Source: Paraburkholderia nodosa DSM 21604
GTDB taxonomy: Bacteria; Pseudomonadota; Gammaproteobacteria; Burkholderiales; Burkholderiaceae
Reading direction: 5' to 3'
Length of the DNA: 64,000 nucleotides
Assembly: GCF_000519185.1 (NCBI RefSeq)
Contig: NZ_JAFA01000020.1
Location: forward strand, 62,184-126,183
Shown here: positions 27,647 to 37,294 of the stretch, one piece after another
Layout of the letters: each line of letters starts with the position of its first letter
Position numbering within the stretch: the first letter of the stretch is position 1
Translations under genes and position numbers: made by a program
The notes under the pieces: generated by a model
Databases searched by the model: none
Seen by the model: only the letters and a program-made list of their open reading frames with translations
Told to the model about the DNA's origin: nothing

Positions 27647-27861
27647 TCCGGGATCCAATAGTTCAGCGACGCTAATGCTTTCCGGCAAAGAATTAAATTG
27701 TTAGCCAAAATTTTGACCGATAAGCTTGCTGTTACTCAAGCAGAATTTATGCAACCGGAAGCATGCGAGCGCGTCGGCACAGATCGGTGGCGCACGAACG
27801 GCACGGCTCCAGGCAGCGCCGGTCATCGCAGAGACTTCCCTTCTGGAGGAGACCCCGCTCT

Positions 27862-28686
27862 ATGTGGCAACGAAAACTCGCCTTCCTGACGATCACCATC
27901 CTCGCCAGCGTAAGCAGCGTGCATGCGGATGAGCTTGCCGACATCAAGGCTCGCGGCACGCTGGTGTGCGGCACGCAGAACGCCAGCGAACCGTATGCCT
28001 TTCCGGATGCCAGCACGCGCCAGATCGTCGGCTTCGATGTCGACGTATGTCGCGCGCTTGCCCAGGGGCTTGGCGTCAAGCTCGAGCATCGAACGCTGTC
28101 GACCGATGCGCGCATCCCCGAGCTGAAGACGCATCGCGTCGACGTGCTGGCTGCCGCCATGGCCTGGTTGCCCGCCCGCGCCGCGCAGGTCGACTACAGC
28201 GACCAGTACTACGTCGCGCCTATTCGTGTGCTCGTGCGCGCCGATTCCTCTATCCAGAACCTCGATCAGTTGAGTGGCAAGAAAATCGCGGCGTCCGAAG
28301 GGTCGAGTTCGGCGGCGGTGTCCGTCACGCGTCTGCCGAACTCGAATCTGCTGACCTTCCACGATATTCCGTCGGCCTTCCTCGCGCTCCAGCAAGGCAA
28401 GGTGGACGGGCTGGTCGCCGGCCAGAACATCCTCGCGCGCTTTGCGAATGAAGCCGCGCAAAAGGGCGGCCCGCAATACCGCTTGCTGGCTGCGCCGGTA
28501 TATGAGGAGCGCTGGGGCGTGGTGATGAACAAGAACGAGCCGGCGTTGATGGCTGCGATCAACAAGGTCCTGCACGACTATGACAAGTCGAGCGGGCTGC
28601 AGCAGAGCTTCGACAAATGGCTCGGAGCGAATTCGCCGTACAAGTTCACGCGCGACTACAAGGTCGAGCCGATCCGGATGCAGTAA
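27862..28686 (+). CDS. ABC importer substrate-binding protein, polar amino-acid family
   Basis: A periplasmic family 3 solute-binding protein (274 aa). The signal peptide is MWQRKLAFLTITILASVSSV, cleaved after the AHA/ADE region. The mature protein starts DELADIKARGTLVCGTQNAS and continues PYAFPDASTRQIVGFDVDVC. Other family segments are DYSDQYYVAPIRVLV and LSGKKIAASEGSS. The start follows GGAGGAG. First gene of a binding-protein/permease/permease/ATPase set. The downstream thiol dioxygenase, rhodanese and C-S lyase suggest that the ligand is cysteine, cystine, cystathionine or a related sulfur amino acid. Confidence 0.88.
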   Translation: MWQRKLAFLTITILASVSSVHADELADIKARGTLVCGTQNASEPYAFPDASTRQIVGFDVDVCRALAQGLGVKLEHRTLSTDARIPELKTHRVDVLAAAMAWLPARAAQVDYSDQYYVAPIRVLVRADSSIQNLDQLSGKKIAASEGSSSAAVSVTRLPNSNLLTFHDIPSAFLALQQGKVDGLVAGQNILARFANEAAQKGGPQYRLLAAPVYEERWGVVMNKNEPALMAAINKVLHDYDKSSGLQQSFDKWLGANSPYKFTRDYKVEPIRMQ

Positions 28687-28805
28687 GCGCACGCGCTTCA
28701 CGCGAAGCACGCGGCTTCGCACAGAAGTCGCCGAGGCGGCGCAAGCTCGTGATCTTCGCGCTGCCCCGGTGATGCTATTCACCGCTTCTGACGACCTGCC
28801 CCAGC

Positions 28806-29498
28806 ATGTTCGACTTTTCCTTTCTGCTCGATGACGGCTATCTGCCGCTCTTGCGCCACGGCGTGCTCGTCACTCTACAGCTCTTCATCGTATCGGGCCT
28901 GCTCGCGATCGTCGTGGCCGTCGTGCTCGCTACACTGCGCGCGCTGCCAGTCAAAGCGTGCAAGGCCTTTGTGATCGCCGTCGTCGAATATCACCGCAAC
29001 GTGCCGATGCTCGTGCAGATCCTCGTGTGGTATTTCGGCGTGCCGCAACTGCTGCCCGCGCCGCTCTTTCACTGGGTCAACGCCGGGAACACGGAGTTCT
29101 TCTTCGCCACGATCGCGCTGGCGCTCAACTACGGCGCGTTCATGTCGGAAGACCTGCGCTCCGGCCTGCGCACGATTCCATACACCCAGCACGAGGCGGC
29201 GTGCTCGATCGGCCTCACGTACCTGCAGGCGTTTCGCTACGTGGTCCTGCCGCAAGGTATGCGTGTGGCGCTGCCGGGACTGCTGAATCAGGCGCTGCGG
29301 CTCTTCAAGGACAGCTCGCTCGCCATGGCGATCGGCGTGCATGAACTGCTGTACAACACCCGCCAGATCGACAACCTGACGTTTCGCACCTTCGACGTAT
29401 TCCTCGTCGCAACGGTCCTCTATCTGATCGGCACGCTCGCGCTCATGGCGCTGGCGGATCACTTTGCGAAGCGTCGCGCGACGCCGCTTGGGACCTGA
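28806..29498 (+). CDS. Amino-acid ABC transporter permease 1 (HisM/GlnP type)
   Basis: An inner-membrane permease with about five hydrophobic segments (230 aa). The N-terminal segment is GVLVTLQLFIVSGLLAIVVA. The EAA loop that docks the ATPase is EAACSIGLTYLQAFRYVVLPQ. It lies 120 nt after the binding-protein gene and 3 nt before the second permease, so the two permeases are probably co-translated and form a heterodimer. Confidence 0.88.
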   Translation: MFDFSFLLDDGYLPLLRHGVLVTLQLFIVSGLLAIVVAVVLATLRALPVKACKAFVIAVVEYHRNVPMLVQILVWYFGVPQLLPAPLFHWVNAGNTEFFFATIALALNYGAFMSEDLRSGLRTIPYTQHEAACSIGLTYLQAFRYVVLPQGMRVALPGLLNQALRLFKDSSLAMAIGVHELLYNTRQIDNLTFRTFDVFLVATVLYLIGTLALMALADHFAKRRATPLGT

Positions 29499-29501
29499 GC
29501 C

Positions 29502-30194
29502 ATGCTCGACATCCTGCACAACTATCTCGCGCTCTTTCTGGTCGGCAACTGGCCGCATGGGCCACTCGGCGGCGTGGCGATCACGCTCGTCATCTCGGCG
29601 CTCGGGCTCGTGGTGTCGTTTCCGATTGCTGTCGCGATCGGTCTCGCCCTTGTCTCCCCGTTGCGCGGATTGCGGCGCGCCGCCACGATCTGGACGCGTC
29701 TTATCCGCGGCATTCCGCTGTTGATGCTGATTTTCTGGGCCTATTTCGCGGTGCCGCTGCTGGTCGGCGCGGAAGTGTCGGCGGTCACGACGGCGGTGTG
29801 CGCGATCATCGTCTACGAAAGCGCGTTTCTCGCGCAGATCGTGCGCGCCGGGCTCGAAGGGCTGCCGCGGGGCCAGATGGAAGCCGCGCGCTCGAATGGT
29901 CTCTCGTGGCTGCAGAGCATGCGCTACGTGCAGTTGCCTCAGGCGCTCGCCAACATGCTGCCGTCGATCGTCAACCAGTTCGTCTCGATCATCAAGGCGA
30001 CCTCGCTCGCTTACGTGATCGGCGTGCCGGAACTCACGTATTCGGCGGCGCAGGTCAACACAATCACGCTGACGAGCCCGCTGCAGACCTTCCTCGTGCT
30101 CGCTGGTTTCTATTTCATTCTCTGCTTCGCCATCTCGCGCTTCGCGGGACGGCTGGAGCGCCGCATCGCCCGCCAGCGTGCGGGCCTCGCCTAA
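29502..30194 (+). CDS. Amino-acid ABC transporter permease 2 (HisQ/GlnP type)
   Basis: The second membrane subunit (230 aa). GVAITLVISALGLVVSFPIA forms the first membrane segment, RGIPLLMLIFWAYFAVPLLVG lies mid-protein, and the EAA loop is EAARSNGLSWLQSMRYVQLPQ. It starts 3 nt after the first permease. The ATPase gene follows 21 nt downstream behind AGGAGAG. Confidence 0.88.
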   Translation: MLDILHNYLALFLVGNWPHGPLGGVAITLVISALGLVVSFPIAVAIGLALVSPLRGLRRAATIWTRLIRGIPLLMLIFWAYFAVPLLVGAEVSAVTTAVCAIIVYESAFLAQIVRAGLEGLPRGQMEAARSNGLSWLQSMRYVQLPQALANMLPSIVNQFVSIIKATSLAYVIGVPELTYSAAQVNTITLTSPLQTFLVLAGFYFILCFAISRFAGRLERRIARQRAGLA

Positions 30195-30215
30195 CTTCGC
30201 AGGAGAGAAGCGACC

Positions 30216-30983
30216 ATGACCATGCTCGCCTTCGAGAAGGTACACAAACACTACGGTCAGCACCATGTGCTCAAGGGTATCGACGCCGTGATCAAACGTG
30301 GCGAAGTCGTCGTCGTATGCGGTCCGTCCGGCTCCGGCAAGTCGACGCTGATCCGGACCGTCACGCGGCTCGAGGCCATCGAACAGGGACGCATCCTGTT
30401 CGAGGAGCACGACATCCATGCGCGCGACGTGAAGCTCAACCGGCTGCGCGCCCGCATCGGCTTCGTGTTCCAGAGCTTCAACCTGTTCCAGAACCTGTCG
30501 GTCCGGCAGAACCTCATTCTCGGCCCGACAAAAGTGCTCGGCATGTCTCGCGACGAAGCCGTGGCGCAGGCCGAAAAGCTGCTCGCGAAGGTCGGGCTCG
30601 CGCACAAGATCGACGCGATGCCCGCCAATCTCTCGGGAGGACAGCAACAACGCGTGGCGATTGCGCGCGCGCTCGCCATGAAGCCGCCGCTGATGCTGTT
30701 CGACGAGCCCACGAGTGCGCTCGACCCGGAAATGGTCCAGGAAGTACTGCAGGTGATGCGAAGCCTCGCCGATGAAGGCCTGACGATGATGATCGTCACC
30801 CACGAAATGAACTTCGCGCGTGAAGTCTCGAGCCGCGTGTGGTTCATGGACCAGGGCCAGTTGCTCGAAGATGCCCCGCCTGCCCGATTTTTTAGTCAAC
30901 CAGAGCATGAACGGGCGCAACGCTTCCTGCATGACGTGCATCGTTCGGCGCCGCGCGAGCTCGTCGCGCAAGGTGCTGGCTGA
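30216..30983 (+). CDS. Amino-acid ABC transporter ATP-binding protein (GlnQ type)
   Basis: Cytoplasmic ATPase of the importer (255 aa). Walker A is GPSGSGKST, the Q-loop lies in FVFQSFNLFQNLSV, the signature is LSGGQQQRVAIARAL, Walker B is LMLFDEPTSALDPE and the switch His is in IVTHEMNFA. ATG codons occur at 30216 and 30222; the first follows GGAGAG at suitable spacing. It completes the importer operon and is followed 65 nt later by the thiol dioxygenase gene. Confidence 0.9.
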   Translation: MTMLAFEKVHKHYGQHHVLKGIDAVIKRGEVVVVCGPSGSGKSTLIRTVTRLEAIEQGRILFEEHDIHARDVKLNRLRARIGFVFQSFNLFQNLSVRQNLILGPTKVLGMSRDEAVAQAEKLLAKVGLAHKIDAMPANLSGGQQQRVAIARALAMKPPLMLFDEPTSALDPEMVQEVLQVMRSLADEGLTMMIVTHEMNFAREVSSRVWFMDQGQLLEDAPPARFFSQPEHERAQRFLHDVHRSAPRELVAQGAG

Positions 30984-31048
30984 TCCGCGCGAGCGTTCAT
31001 CGTATCTACCTCATCCCCTAACGATTTCGAACCGGAGACCCATTCATC

Positions 31049-31645
31049 ATGTCCACGCCATCCCTGTCCGCACAACGCGAAGCCGTCGTGGCCGAAGCGA
31101 TTGCCGCAATGAAGGCCGAACTCGCACCCGCGGGCGAGACCCGCCCCGTGCTGGCCGCCGTGCTGGAGCAGGTCAAGTCGCTCGCCGCGCGCCGCGAGCT
31201 GTGGCAGGAAGCCGATTTCCCGCCGCCCACCGACGGCGAGTTGCAGGCTCGCTACCTCATTCACGAGGATGGCGACCAGACCTACGCGCTGTACCTGAAC
31301 GTCATGCGCCCCGGCAAAAAGATCACGCCGCACAACCACACGACCTGGGCCTGCATCGCGGCGGTCGACGGCGTCGAGCACAACTACGTTTATCGCCGCA
31401 CCGACGACGGCACGACGCCCGGCGTGGGCTCGGTCGAGGTCACGCAGACCGTCGTGGTCGAACCCGGTCACGGCATCGCGCTCGCCTCGGACGACATTCA
31501 CGCCGTCGAGATCAAGGGCGAAATGCCGATCCGTCATCTGCACATGTACGGCCGCGCGCTCGAAACGCTCACCGAGCGCATCACGTTCGACGTACAAAAC
31601 GGCACATATCAGGTGATGGGTATCGGCGTGAAGACGCGCCGCTAA
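31049..31645 (+). CDS. Cysteine dioxygenase-like cupin
   Basis: Second type I thiol dioxygenase-family protein of the window (198 aa). The iron ligands are in ITPHNHTTWACIAAVDGVEH (HxH, about residues 95-97) and LASDDIHAVEIKG (His, about 150). RHLHMYGRALETL resembles the HVYG segment of the family. It follows the importer and precedes the rhodanese and PLP-lyase genes, so oxidation of imported cysteine or a related thiol to the sulfinate is the likely job. Compared with the enzyme at 18347 it is shorter and has Asn between the first two His. Confidence 0.8.
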   Translation: MSTPSLSAQREAVVAEAIAAMKAELAPAGETRPVLAAVLEQVKSLAARRELWQEADFPPPTDGELQARYLIHEDGDQTYALYLNVMRPGKKITPHNHTTWACIAAVDGVEHNYVYRRTDDGTTPGVGSVEVTQTVVVEPGHGIALASDDIHAVEIKGEMPIRHLHMYGRALETLTERITFDVQNGTYQVMGIGVKTRR

Positions 31646-31792
31646 CACCACCCGCTTATCCGGTCCTGCACGGCGCTCTCACGGCGCCGTGTCCAGCACA
31701 GGTCCGCGCCCGCCGCGACGGACCGAGGCGCCGTATTGCCCGCGCAATCGGTGTGGATCCGTTCAACCCTACGCAACGGCAACGCTTTCGAC

Positions 31793-33403
31793 ATGACCAC
31801 TTCGCTCCCTTCGTTTATCGACGCCGCCACGCTCAAAGGCTGGTTGCGGGACGGCGCCGAGATCGCGCTTCTCGACGTGCGCGAGCACGGCCAGTACGGC
31901 GAAGCGCACCTCTTCCACGGCGTGCCGCTGCCCTACAGCCGCCTCGAACTGGAGATTGGACGTCTCGTTCCGCGCCGCGCCGCGCGCGTCGTGCTCTATG
32001 ACACCGATGCGACCATCGCGCTCGATGCGGCCGCGCGCCTCGCCGAACTCGGCTACACCGACGTGCACGTGCTCAAGGACGGCGCCGAGGGATGGCAGCG
32101 CGCCGGCTATACGCTATTCGCGGGCGTCAACGTGCCGTCGAAGACGTTTGGCGAACTGGTCGAGCATGCGTATCACACGCCGCACGTCACCGCGCTCGAA
32201 CTCGCCGAGAAGCGCGAACGCGGCGAGCCGGTCGTGATCCTCGATGGCCGCACGCTCGGCGAATACCAGAAGATGACGATCCCCTCGTCGATCTGTTGCC
32301 CCAACGGCGAACTCGGTTATCGCATCCGCGAACTGGTGCCCGACGCGAGCACGCCGATCGTGATCAACTGTGCGGGCCGCACGCGCAGCATCATCGGCGC
32401 GCAAACACTGATCAACCTTGGCATTCCCAACCCGGTGATGGCGCTCGCCAATGGCACGCAAGGCTGGTACCTCGAAGACCTGCCGCTCGAGCACGGCAGC
32501 ACGCGCCGCTATCCGGACGCGGTAACAGAAGACACGCTCGCGCCCATGGTCGAAGCGAGCCGCACGCTGGCCAACCGCTTCGCGGTGCCCGAAGCCGACG
32601 CCGCCACGTTCGCCGAGTGGACCGTTGATGCGACACGCACGCTGTATCTGTGCGATGTGCGCACGCCCGAGGAATTTGCAGCCGGATCGTTGCCCGGGGC
32701 GCAGCACACGCCGGGCGGTCAGCTCATTCAGGCCACGGATCAGTACATTGGCGTGCGCCATGCACGCATCGTGCTGTTCGATAGCGACGGCGTGCGCGCC
32801 CCGATTGTCGCGAGCTGGCTGCGGCAGTTGGGGCATGAAGCGTACGTCCTGCCCGATGCGTTTGCAAGCGGCGTCTCGCTGCCGATGCAACCTCCGGCCG
32901 TGGAAACGACGCTCGCGCCAATCGACGTGCCCACGCTCGTCGAGGCGCTGGCACAGGAACGCGTGCAGGTGATCGACTTGCGCCCGAGCCAGAGCTACCG
33001 CAAGGCGCACCTGCCCGGGTCGCAGTGGGCTATCCGTCCCTGCCTCTCCGATCTGCGCGATATGCACGCGGACCGCGACATCGTGCTCGTCGCGGACGAG
33101 AGCGGCGTGGCCGAACTGTTCGTCGCGGATTGGCGGCGACGCCAGCCTCACGACACGCGCCGCTTCATGCTGCTCACCGGCGGCTTGAGCGCGTGGACGT
33201 CGACGGGACAGGCCGTGAGCAACACGCCCGACATGCCGCCCGACGAAGCCTGTATCGACTACCTGTTCTTCGTGCATGATCGGCACGACGGCAACAAGGC
33301 GGCGGCGCGCCAGTATCTTGCCTGGGAAACCGGCCTGCTCGCCCAGCTCGACACCGACGAACGCAATGCCTTTCGTCTGGACGAAGCCGCCGCGACGAAG
33401 TGA
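31793..33403 (+). CDS. Four-domain rhodanese (sulfurtransferase), one catalytic Cys
   Basis: Four tandem rhodanese folds fill the protein (536 aa), starting near residues 5, 125, 275 and 375. Domain entry motifs are IALLDVREHGQYGE, VVILDGRTLGEYQK, LYLCDVRTPEEFAA and VQVIDLRPSQSYRK. Only domain 2 keeps a catalytic Cys loop, IVINCAGRTRSIIGA; the equivalent positions read LYDTD, LFDSD and VADES in the others. It probably moves persulfide sulfur via domain 2 while the other domains are structural or binding. It sits between the thiol dioxygenase and C-S lyase genes, consistent with handling sulfane sulfur from cysteine breakdown. The ribosome site is weak. Confidence 0.85.
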   Translation: MTTSLPSFIDAATLKGWLRDGAEIALLDVREHGQYGEAHLFHGVPLPYSRLELEIGRLVPRRAARVVLYDTDATIALDAAARLAELGYTDVHVLKDGAEGWQRAGYTLFAGVNVPSKTFGELVEHAYHTPHVTALELAEKRERGEPVVILDGRTLGEYQKMTIPSSICCPNGELGYRIRELVPDASTPIVINCAGRTRSIIGAQTLINLGIPNPVMALANGTQGWYLEDLPLEHGSTRRYPDAVTEDTLAPMVEASRTLANRFAVPEADAATFAEWTVDATRTLYLCDVRTPEEFAAGSLPGAQHTPGGQLIQATDQYIGVRHARIVLFDSDGVRAPIVASWLRQLGHEAYVLPDAFASGVSLPMQPPAVETTLAPIDVPTLVEALAQERVQVIDLRPSQSYRKAHLPGSQWAIRPCLSDLRDMHADRDIVLVADESGVAELFVADWRRRQPHDTRRFMLLTGGLSAWTSTGQAVSNTPDMPPDEACIDYLFFVHDRHDGNKAAARQYLAWETGLLAQLDTDERNAFRLDEAAATK

Positions 33404-33487
33404 ACAACTGGTGTGCGGGCAGCACTAGCACACCAAGGCAAACAAGAACCCGCCGACACCGGCACTCGTTTCCAGGTACATAAGCTC

Positions 33488-34684
33488 ATGGCCCGCGATC
33501 CGCACTCCCCGCGCCTAGCCACCCGTCTCGTCAAAGGCGGCACGTCCACGGTCGTCAACGGCGGCCGCGCGGTCAATCCGCCCGTCGTGCGCGCCTCGAC
33601 GGCGCTGTTCGACAGCATGGCCGATCTAAACGATGCCCGCCGCCGGCGCAGCAGCGAGCGCCTGTTCACCTACGGCGCGCGCGGCAACCCAACCGGGTTC
33701 GCGCTCGAGGATGTCGTGTCCGGTCTCGAGGGAGGCTATCGCACAAAACTCTTCCCGACGGGTCTGGCGGCGATGACGATGGTGTTCCTCGCCTACCTTC
33801 ACCCCGGCGACCACGTGCTGATCTCTGATTGTGTCTATCAGCCGCTACGCCACTTCGTCCGAACATTCCTCGAGCCATGGGGGGTCAACGTGACGTATTT
33901 TCGTGCTGACGGCACCGATGCTGCCAGCCGCATGACGCCCCGCACCAGGCTCATATACGCCGAATGCCCTGGCTCGCTGGTCTACGAGCTATGCGATCTT
34001 CCAGCCCTCGCCGAGCTGGCGCATCGTCACGGCGCGCTACTGGCTGCCGACAACACATGGGGATCTGGCGTGCAGTATCGACCATTGACGCTGGGTGCGG
34101 ACATTTCCATCATGGCGGCCACCAAATACCTGAGCGGCCATTCTGACGTGATGATGGGAACCGTAACAACGACCGAAGCCGCCTGGCAGCCGCTCTCGAC
34201 GATGAGCGACGCGCAAGGCGTTGCAGTCAGCCCCGACGACGCATACCTCGTGCTGCGCGGCACGCGCACGCTAGGTGCCCGGCTGGCGTTGCACGAAAAG
34301 CATGCGATCGAGGTCGCGCACTGGCTCGCGGCGCAGCCCATTGTTGCCCGCGTGTTCTGTCCTGCACTACCGGAACATCCGGGCCACAAGCTATGGCAGC
34401 GCGACTGTAGTGGCACCAACGGGCTGATTTCGTTCGAACTATCGGATGTGTCGCCAGAAGCGGCTGCGCGCTTCGTCGACGGCCTGGCGCTATTCGGTAT
34501 CGGAGCATCGTGGGGCGGATTCGAAAGCCTCGCGACTGTCGTCAACGTCGTTGACACGAGAACCTGCGAGGACTGGCGAACCGCTGGGCCGATCGTGCGA
34601 CTGCACATCGGACTGGAACACCCGCAGGACCTCATCGACGATCTCGCGCAAAGCCTTAATGCGGTGACCAGAGGCCGGGCGTAG
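33488..34684 (+). CDS. PLP-dependent trans-sulfuration enzyme (cystathionine beta-lyase-like)
   Basis: A Cys/Met-metabolism PLP enzyme (398 aa) that cleaves or forms C-S bonds. Features: FTYGARGNPTGFALEDVVSGLEGG near residue 60, the cofactor-binding LFPTGLAAM, AADNTWGSG and the PLP lysine in MAATKYLSGHSDVMMG (about residue 215). The C-terminal SWGGFESLATV and RLHIGLEHPQDLIDDL are family signatures. The W in SWGG and overall pattern favour cystathionine beta-lyase (MetC). Last gene of the sulfur amino-acid operon; it would release thiol, pyruvate and ammonia from cystathionine or cystine. Confidence 0.88.
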   Translation: MARDPHSPRLATRLVKGGTSTVVNGGRAVNPPVVRASTALFDSMADLNDARRRRSSERLFTYGARGNPTGFALEDVVSGLEGGYRTKLFPTGLAAMTMVFLAYLHPGDHVLISDCVYQPLRHFVRTFLEPWGVNVTYFRADGTDAASRMTPRTRLIYAECPGSLVYELCDLPALAELAHRHGALLAADNTWGSGVQYRPLTLGADISIMAATKYLSGHSDVMMGTVTTTEAAWQPLSTMSDAQGVAVSPDDAYLVLRGTRTLGARLALHEKHAIEVAHWLAAQPIVARVFCPALPEHPGHKLWQRDCSGTNGLISFELSDVSPEAAARFVDGLALFGIGASWGGFESLATVVNVVDTRTCEDWRTAGPIVRLHIGLEHPQDLIDDLAQSLNAVTRGRA

Positions 34685-35056
34685 CCAGTGCCACCCGGGC
34701 GCTACATTGCCAAACGAGTTCAATCTCGGCCGGCGCCGGTTCGCGCCCGCGCGGCAGTCTCCAAAAGAATGCGCGCTGGCCTGGGTGCGCGCGATCGTAC
34801 GGCCAATTCCGGAATGATCATCGATCCCGTTGCCTCTGACCATGTCTCGTCCATCTATGCCAGGCCCGCCGCGTAACCAAGCGGATGCATCCTCGAACGT
34901 CATCCAGATATCTCACCGGTAAGACACGCCGGCTTTGGGTCCGGTTTCGGGCGTCAGCGTCGGGCGGTAGACGGCCAGGAAGCGACGTTCGGTGTGTATT
35001 GTGTACTGTCCAAGGAACGACTCCCACTCGCCTGAGAAGAGTCATTCACCTGCCTG
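34685..35056. other. Intergenic stretch without a recognisable gene
   Basis: No coding frame with a ribosome site on either strand. It lies between the convergent ends of the sulfur operon and a small minus-strand gene. No strong terminator was found. Confidence 0.4.
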
Positions 35057-35272
35057 TTATCGGCTACGTAACGTGTTACTCAGACAGTATTTCCCATAGA
35101 CGAGACAGTGGGCCGTCCTCCCATTCGGCGATCCGTTTGCAGAAAAAGCATCCGCAGCGGCCCGCGCTACGTTCGCTGTGGTCATCGAGCAATTTTGATC
35201 GACAGCCAGGAAAGTCGCGACCAGCACCAGGGCCGAAACCACGAACATCTCGAGAATGTGCTTTTTCATCAT
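35057..35272 (-). CDS. Small exported or membrane protein, 71 aa
   Basis: A small protein with a basic N-terminus and one hydrophobic segment: MMKKHILEMFVVSALVLVAT. It is followed by a polar tail with three Cys (DQNCSM, AHCLVYGKYC). GGAG lies 5 nt before the first ATG. It sits 214 nt downstream of the first Nramp gene on the same strand and could be on its transcript. No family recognised. The hydrophobic segment may be a signal peptide or a single membrane anchor. Confidence 0.5.
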   Translation of the reverse strand: MMKKHILEMFVVSALVLVATFLAVDQNCSMTTANVARAAADAFSANGSPNGRTAHCLVYGKYCLSNTLRSR

Positions 35273-35486
35273 CCACTCCTGATGCAGTAACCCGAAGCCG
35301 CACCACGTCCGGCGACCGCGCGACGCGCTCTTCAAACCGCCTTGGCCGCGGTCCCCTGCGCGAACGGACAGCTCTCAGATGTGGCTCACGACCGCTCCAA
35401 TCGCCATTCCCCCGAACTGCTGTCCGATGGCTTGGTGGACATGCGCGGCCGCGAGCCAAATGACGGACGGTGCCCGGATCTGCCAG

Positions 35487-37163
35487 CTATTTAAGAAACA
35501 TCAGTTGCGCGACTTTCACGATCACGAGCGCTACCGCGATCAACAGATAGCCGCGCAATACCCCCATCCAGATCTGCTTGGCGAGGGTGAGTCTGGGCGG
35601 TGGCAGTTCGTCGAGCGGCGGCATGCGCCACCAACGGCGTGCGTCTTCCGGATATGCCTGTGGCTCACCACCACCGGCCGCATCGGCGGGTTCACGATGC
35701 AGTCTTCGGATCCCAACCGCGACCAGATAGCCCACGACCGCCAACACCGTGCCGCCCGCAAGCACCTCGACTATGGTTTCTCCGCTCATATCGGGATACA
35801 TCACAGATGCGGTCAGGATGACTGACAGCATCACCAGCACCCAGATCACCGCGCCCGTGAAAAGGTTCACCTTCTGCGAGTTAGCCCACGGACCCAGTAC
35901 CTCCCGGTCATTGCACAGGAGTAACAGGAACACAGTCGCGCTTGGCAGCAACACGCCCGCGAGGGTCTGCACGGCCAGCGTCAGCAGACCAAGTGGGCTG
36001 CCCGGAATCAGGACCAGCCCCGCCGAACCCGAGACAATGCCGAAATACACGAGATAAAAGCCCTTTGCGGCAAACACTCCGCGATGCAGCGAATGTCGAA
36101 TCCTGAACACGTCGCCGATGGCGTACGCCGTCGACAGCGACACGGACGCCGCGCCGATGATCGCGGCGTCGAACAGGGCGACGGCAAACAGGGCCGCAAT
36201 CGTCCAGCCGGCGTACTTCTCCAGACCGGCGATAACGCCACCCGCATCCGTAAAATTGCCGAATTCAGGCTTGCCAGTGAACAGCTCCGCGCAAAAGGAC
36301 ATCATCGCGACCGCGCCAACCATCACGAACACGATGCCGATCCACAGATCAGCCCGTTCATACCGGATGAAGCGCGGCGTAATGCGTTTATCGACCACGT
36401 AGCTCTGCTGGAAAAACAATTGCCACGGTGCGACCGTCGTCCCGACGATGCCGATCACGAGCAGCATGACGTCGGAGAGCTTCGAGTGAGCGGGCCAACC
36501 CGGAACAAGGAAGTCACGCGTCATCTGGCCGACCGGAGGGTGGATCGACACCAGTACCGGCACCAGCAGCAGACTCAGCACGCACAGCACCATCGCGAAG
36601 CGTTCGAAACGCCGGAAGCTTCCCGTGCTGACCGCTGCCATTGTCAGCGCCGCGGCAATGCATACGCCGGCGAGCCTCGAAAAGCCGAAGAAGTCGAGCA
36701 CGAACGTGATGCCGATGAACTCGGTAACGATCGTCAGTGCGTTCAGCAGAAACAGATCAATGATGCTGAACGCGCCCCAGAACCGCCCAAAGCGCTCGAA
36801 AATCAGGCGCGCGTGCCCCACGCCGCTCACGGCGCCCAGTCGCAGCACCATTTCCTGATTCACGTAGAGTACCGGCACGAGCAGCAGGAGTGTCCACAGC
36901 AGCGTGGTGCCGTAGTTCTGTCCGGCCTGCGTATACGTGGCAAATGCGCCTGCATCGTTGTCGCCCACCATCACGATGAGGCCCGGGCCGAGAATGGCAA
37001 GGAGCGTACGCAGACGCGCCCACCAATGGGTACGGGGCGCGACGTCGTGGCGCGCGATGGTGCCCAACGCACCGGTTATATCGCCAAGATGTGCTTCGTC
37101 GAGGACCGCGCTGCGCTCCAGCACGCCGCCGGCCGACGATGAGCTTTCCGTCTGGATTGACAT
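35487..37163 (-). CDS. Nramp-family divalent metal transporter, copy A (non-canonical metal site)
   Basis: An inner-membrane transporter of the Nramp superfamily (558 aa, about 11-12 TM). The first membrane helix reads GPGLIVMVGDNDAGAFATYTQ. Against the canonical DPGN this is DAGA, so the metal-binding Asn is Ala. Helix 6 reads IGIVGTTVAPWQLFFQQS in place of the usual MPHNLYLHS, so the coordinating Met is Ala and His is Trp. Replacement of these ligands is known in Nramp-related Mg2+ transporters, so Mn2+ should not be assumed. A hydrophilic N-terminus (residues 1-45) and a Pro/Arg-rich stretch before the last helix are present. It is collinear and highly similar with copy B at 38502-40163. 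Confidence 0.85.
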   Translation of the reverse strand: MSIQTESSSSAGGVLERSAVLDEAHLGDITGALGTIARHDVAPRTHWWARLRTLLAILGPGLIVMVGDNDAGAFATYTQAGQNYGTTLLWTLLLLVPVLYVNQEMVLRLGAVSGVGHARLIFERFGRFWGAFSIIDLFLLNALTIVTEFIGITFVLDFFGFSRLAGVCIAAALTMAAVSTGSFRRFERFAMVLCVLSLLLVPVLVSIHPPVGQMTRDFLVPGWPAHSKLSDVMLLVIGIVGTTVAPWQLFFQQSYVVDKRITPRFIRYERADLWIGIVFVMVGAVAMMSFCAELFTGKPEFGNFTDAGGVIAGLEKYAGWTIAALFAVALFDAAIIGAASVSLSTAYAIGDVFRIRHSLHRGVFAAKGFYLVYFGIVSGSAGLVLIPGSPLGLLTLAVQTLAGVLLPSATVFLLLLCNDREVLGPWANSQKVNLFTGAVIWVLVMLSVILTASVMYPDMSGETIVEVLAGGTVLAVVGYLVAVGIRRLHREPADAAGGGEPQAYPEDARRWWRMPPLDELPPPRLTLAKQIWMGVLRGYLLIAVALVIVKVAQLMFLK

Positions 37164-37294
37164 GCTGTTTCTCCCCGCTGTTTCGGGTTACCGAAACGCA
37201 AATGCCCGCCTCCGGCGCACGCGAGCGAGCGAATCGCGACGCAAACGCATCGCCCGCTTCTGTCGAAGGCGAGTGCCTGCATTTACGAAACAGG

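Noticed and set aside
28875..30971. 698-codon minus-strand open frame opposite the ABC importer genes
   Set aside because: It covers three well-supported plus-strand genes in the antisense frame expected of GC-rich DNA and has no family motifs.
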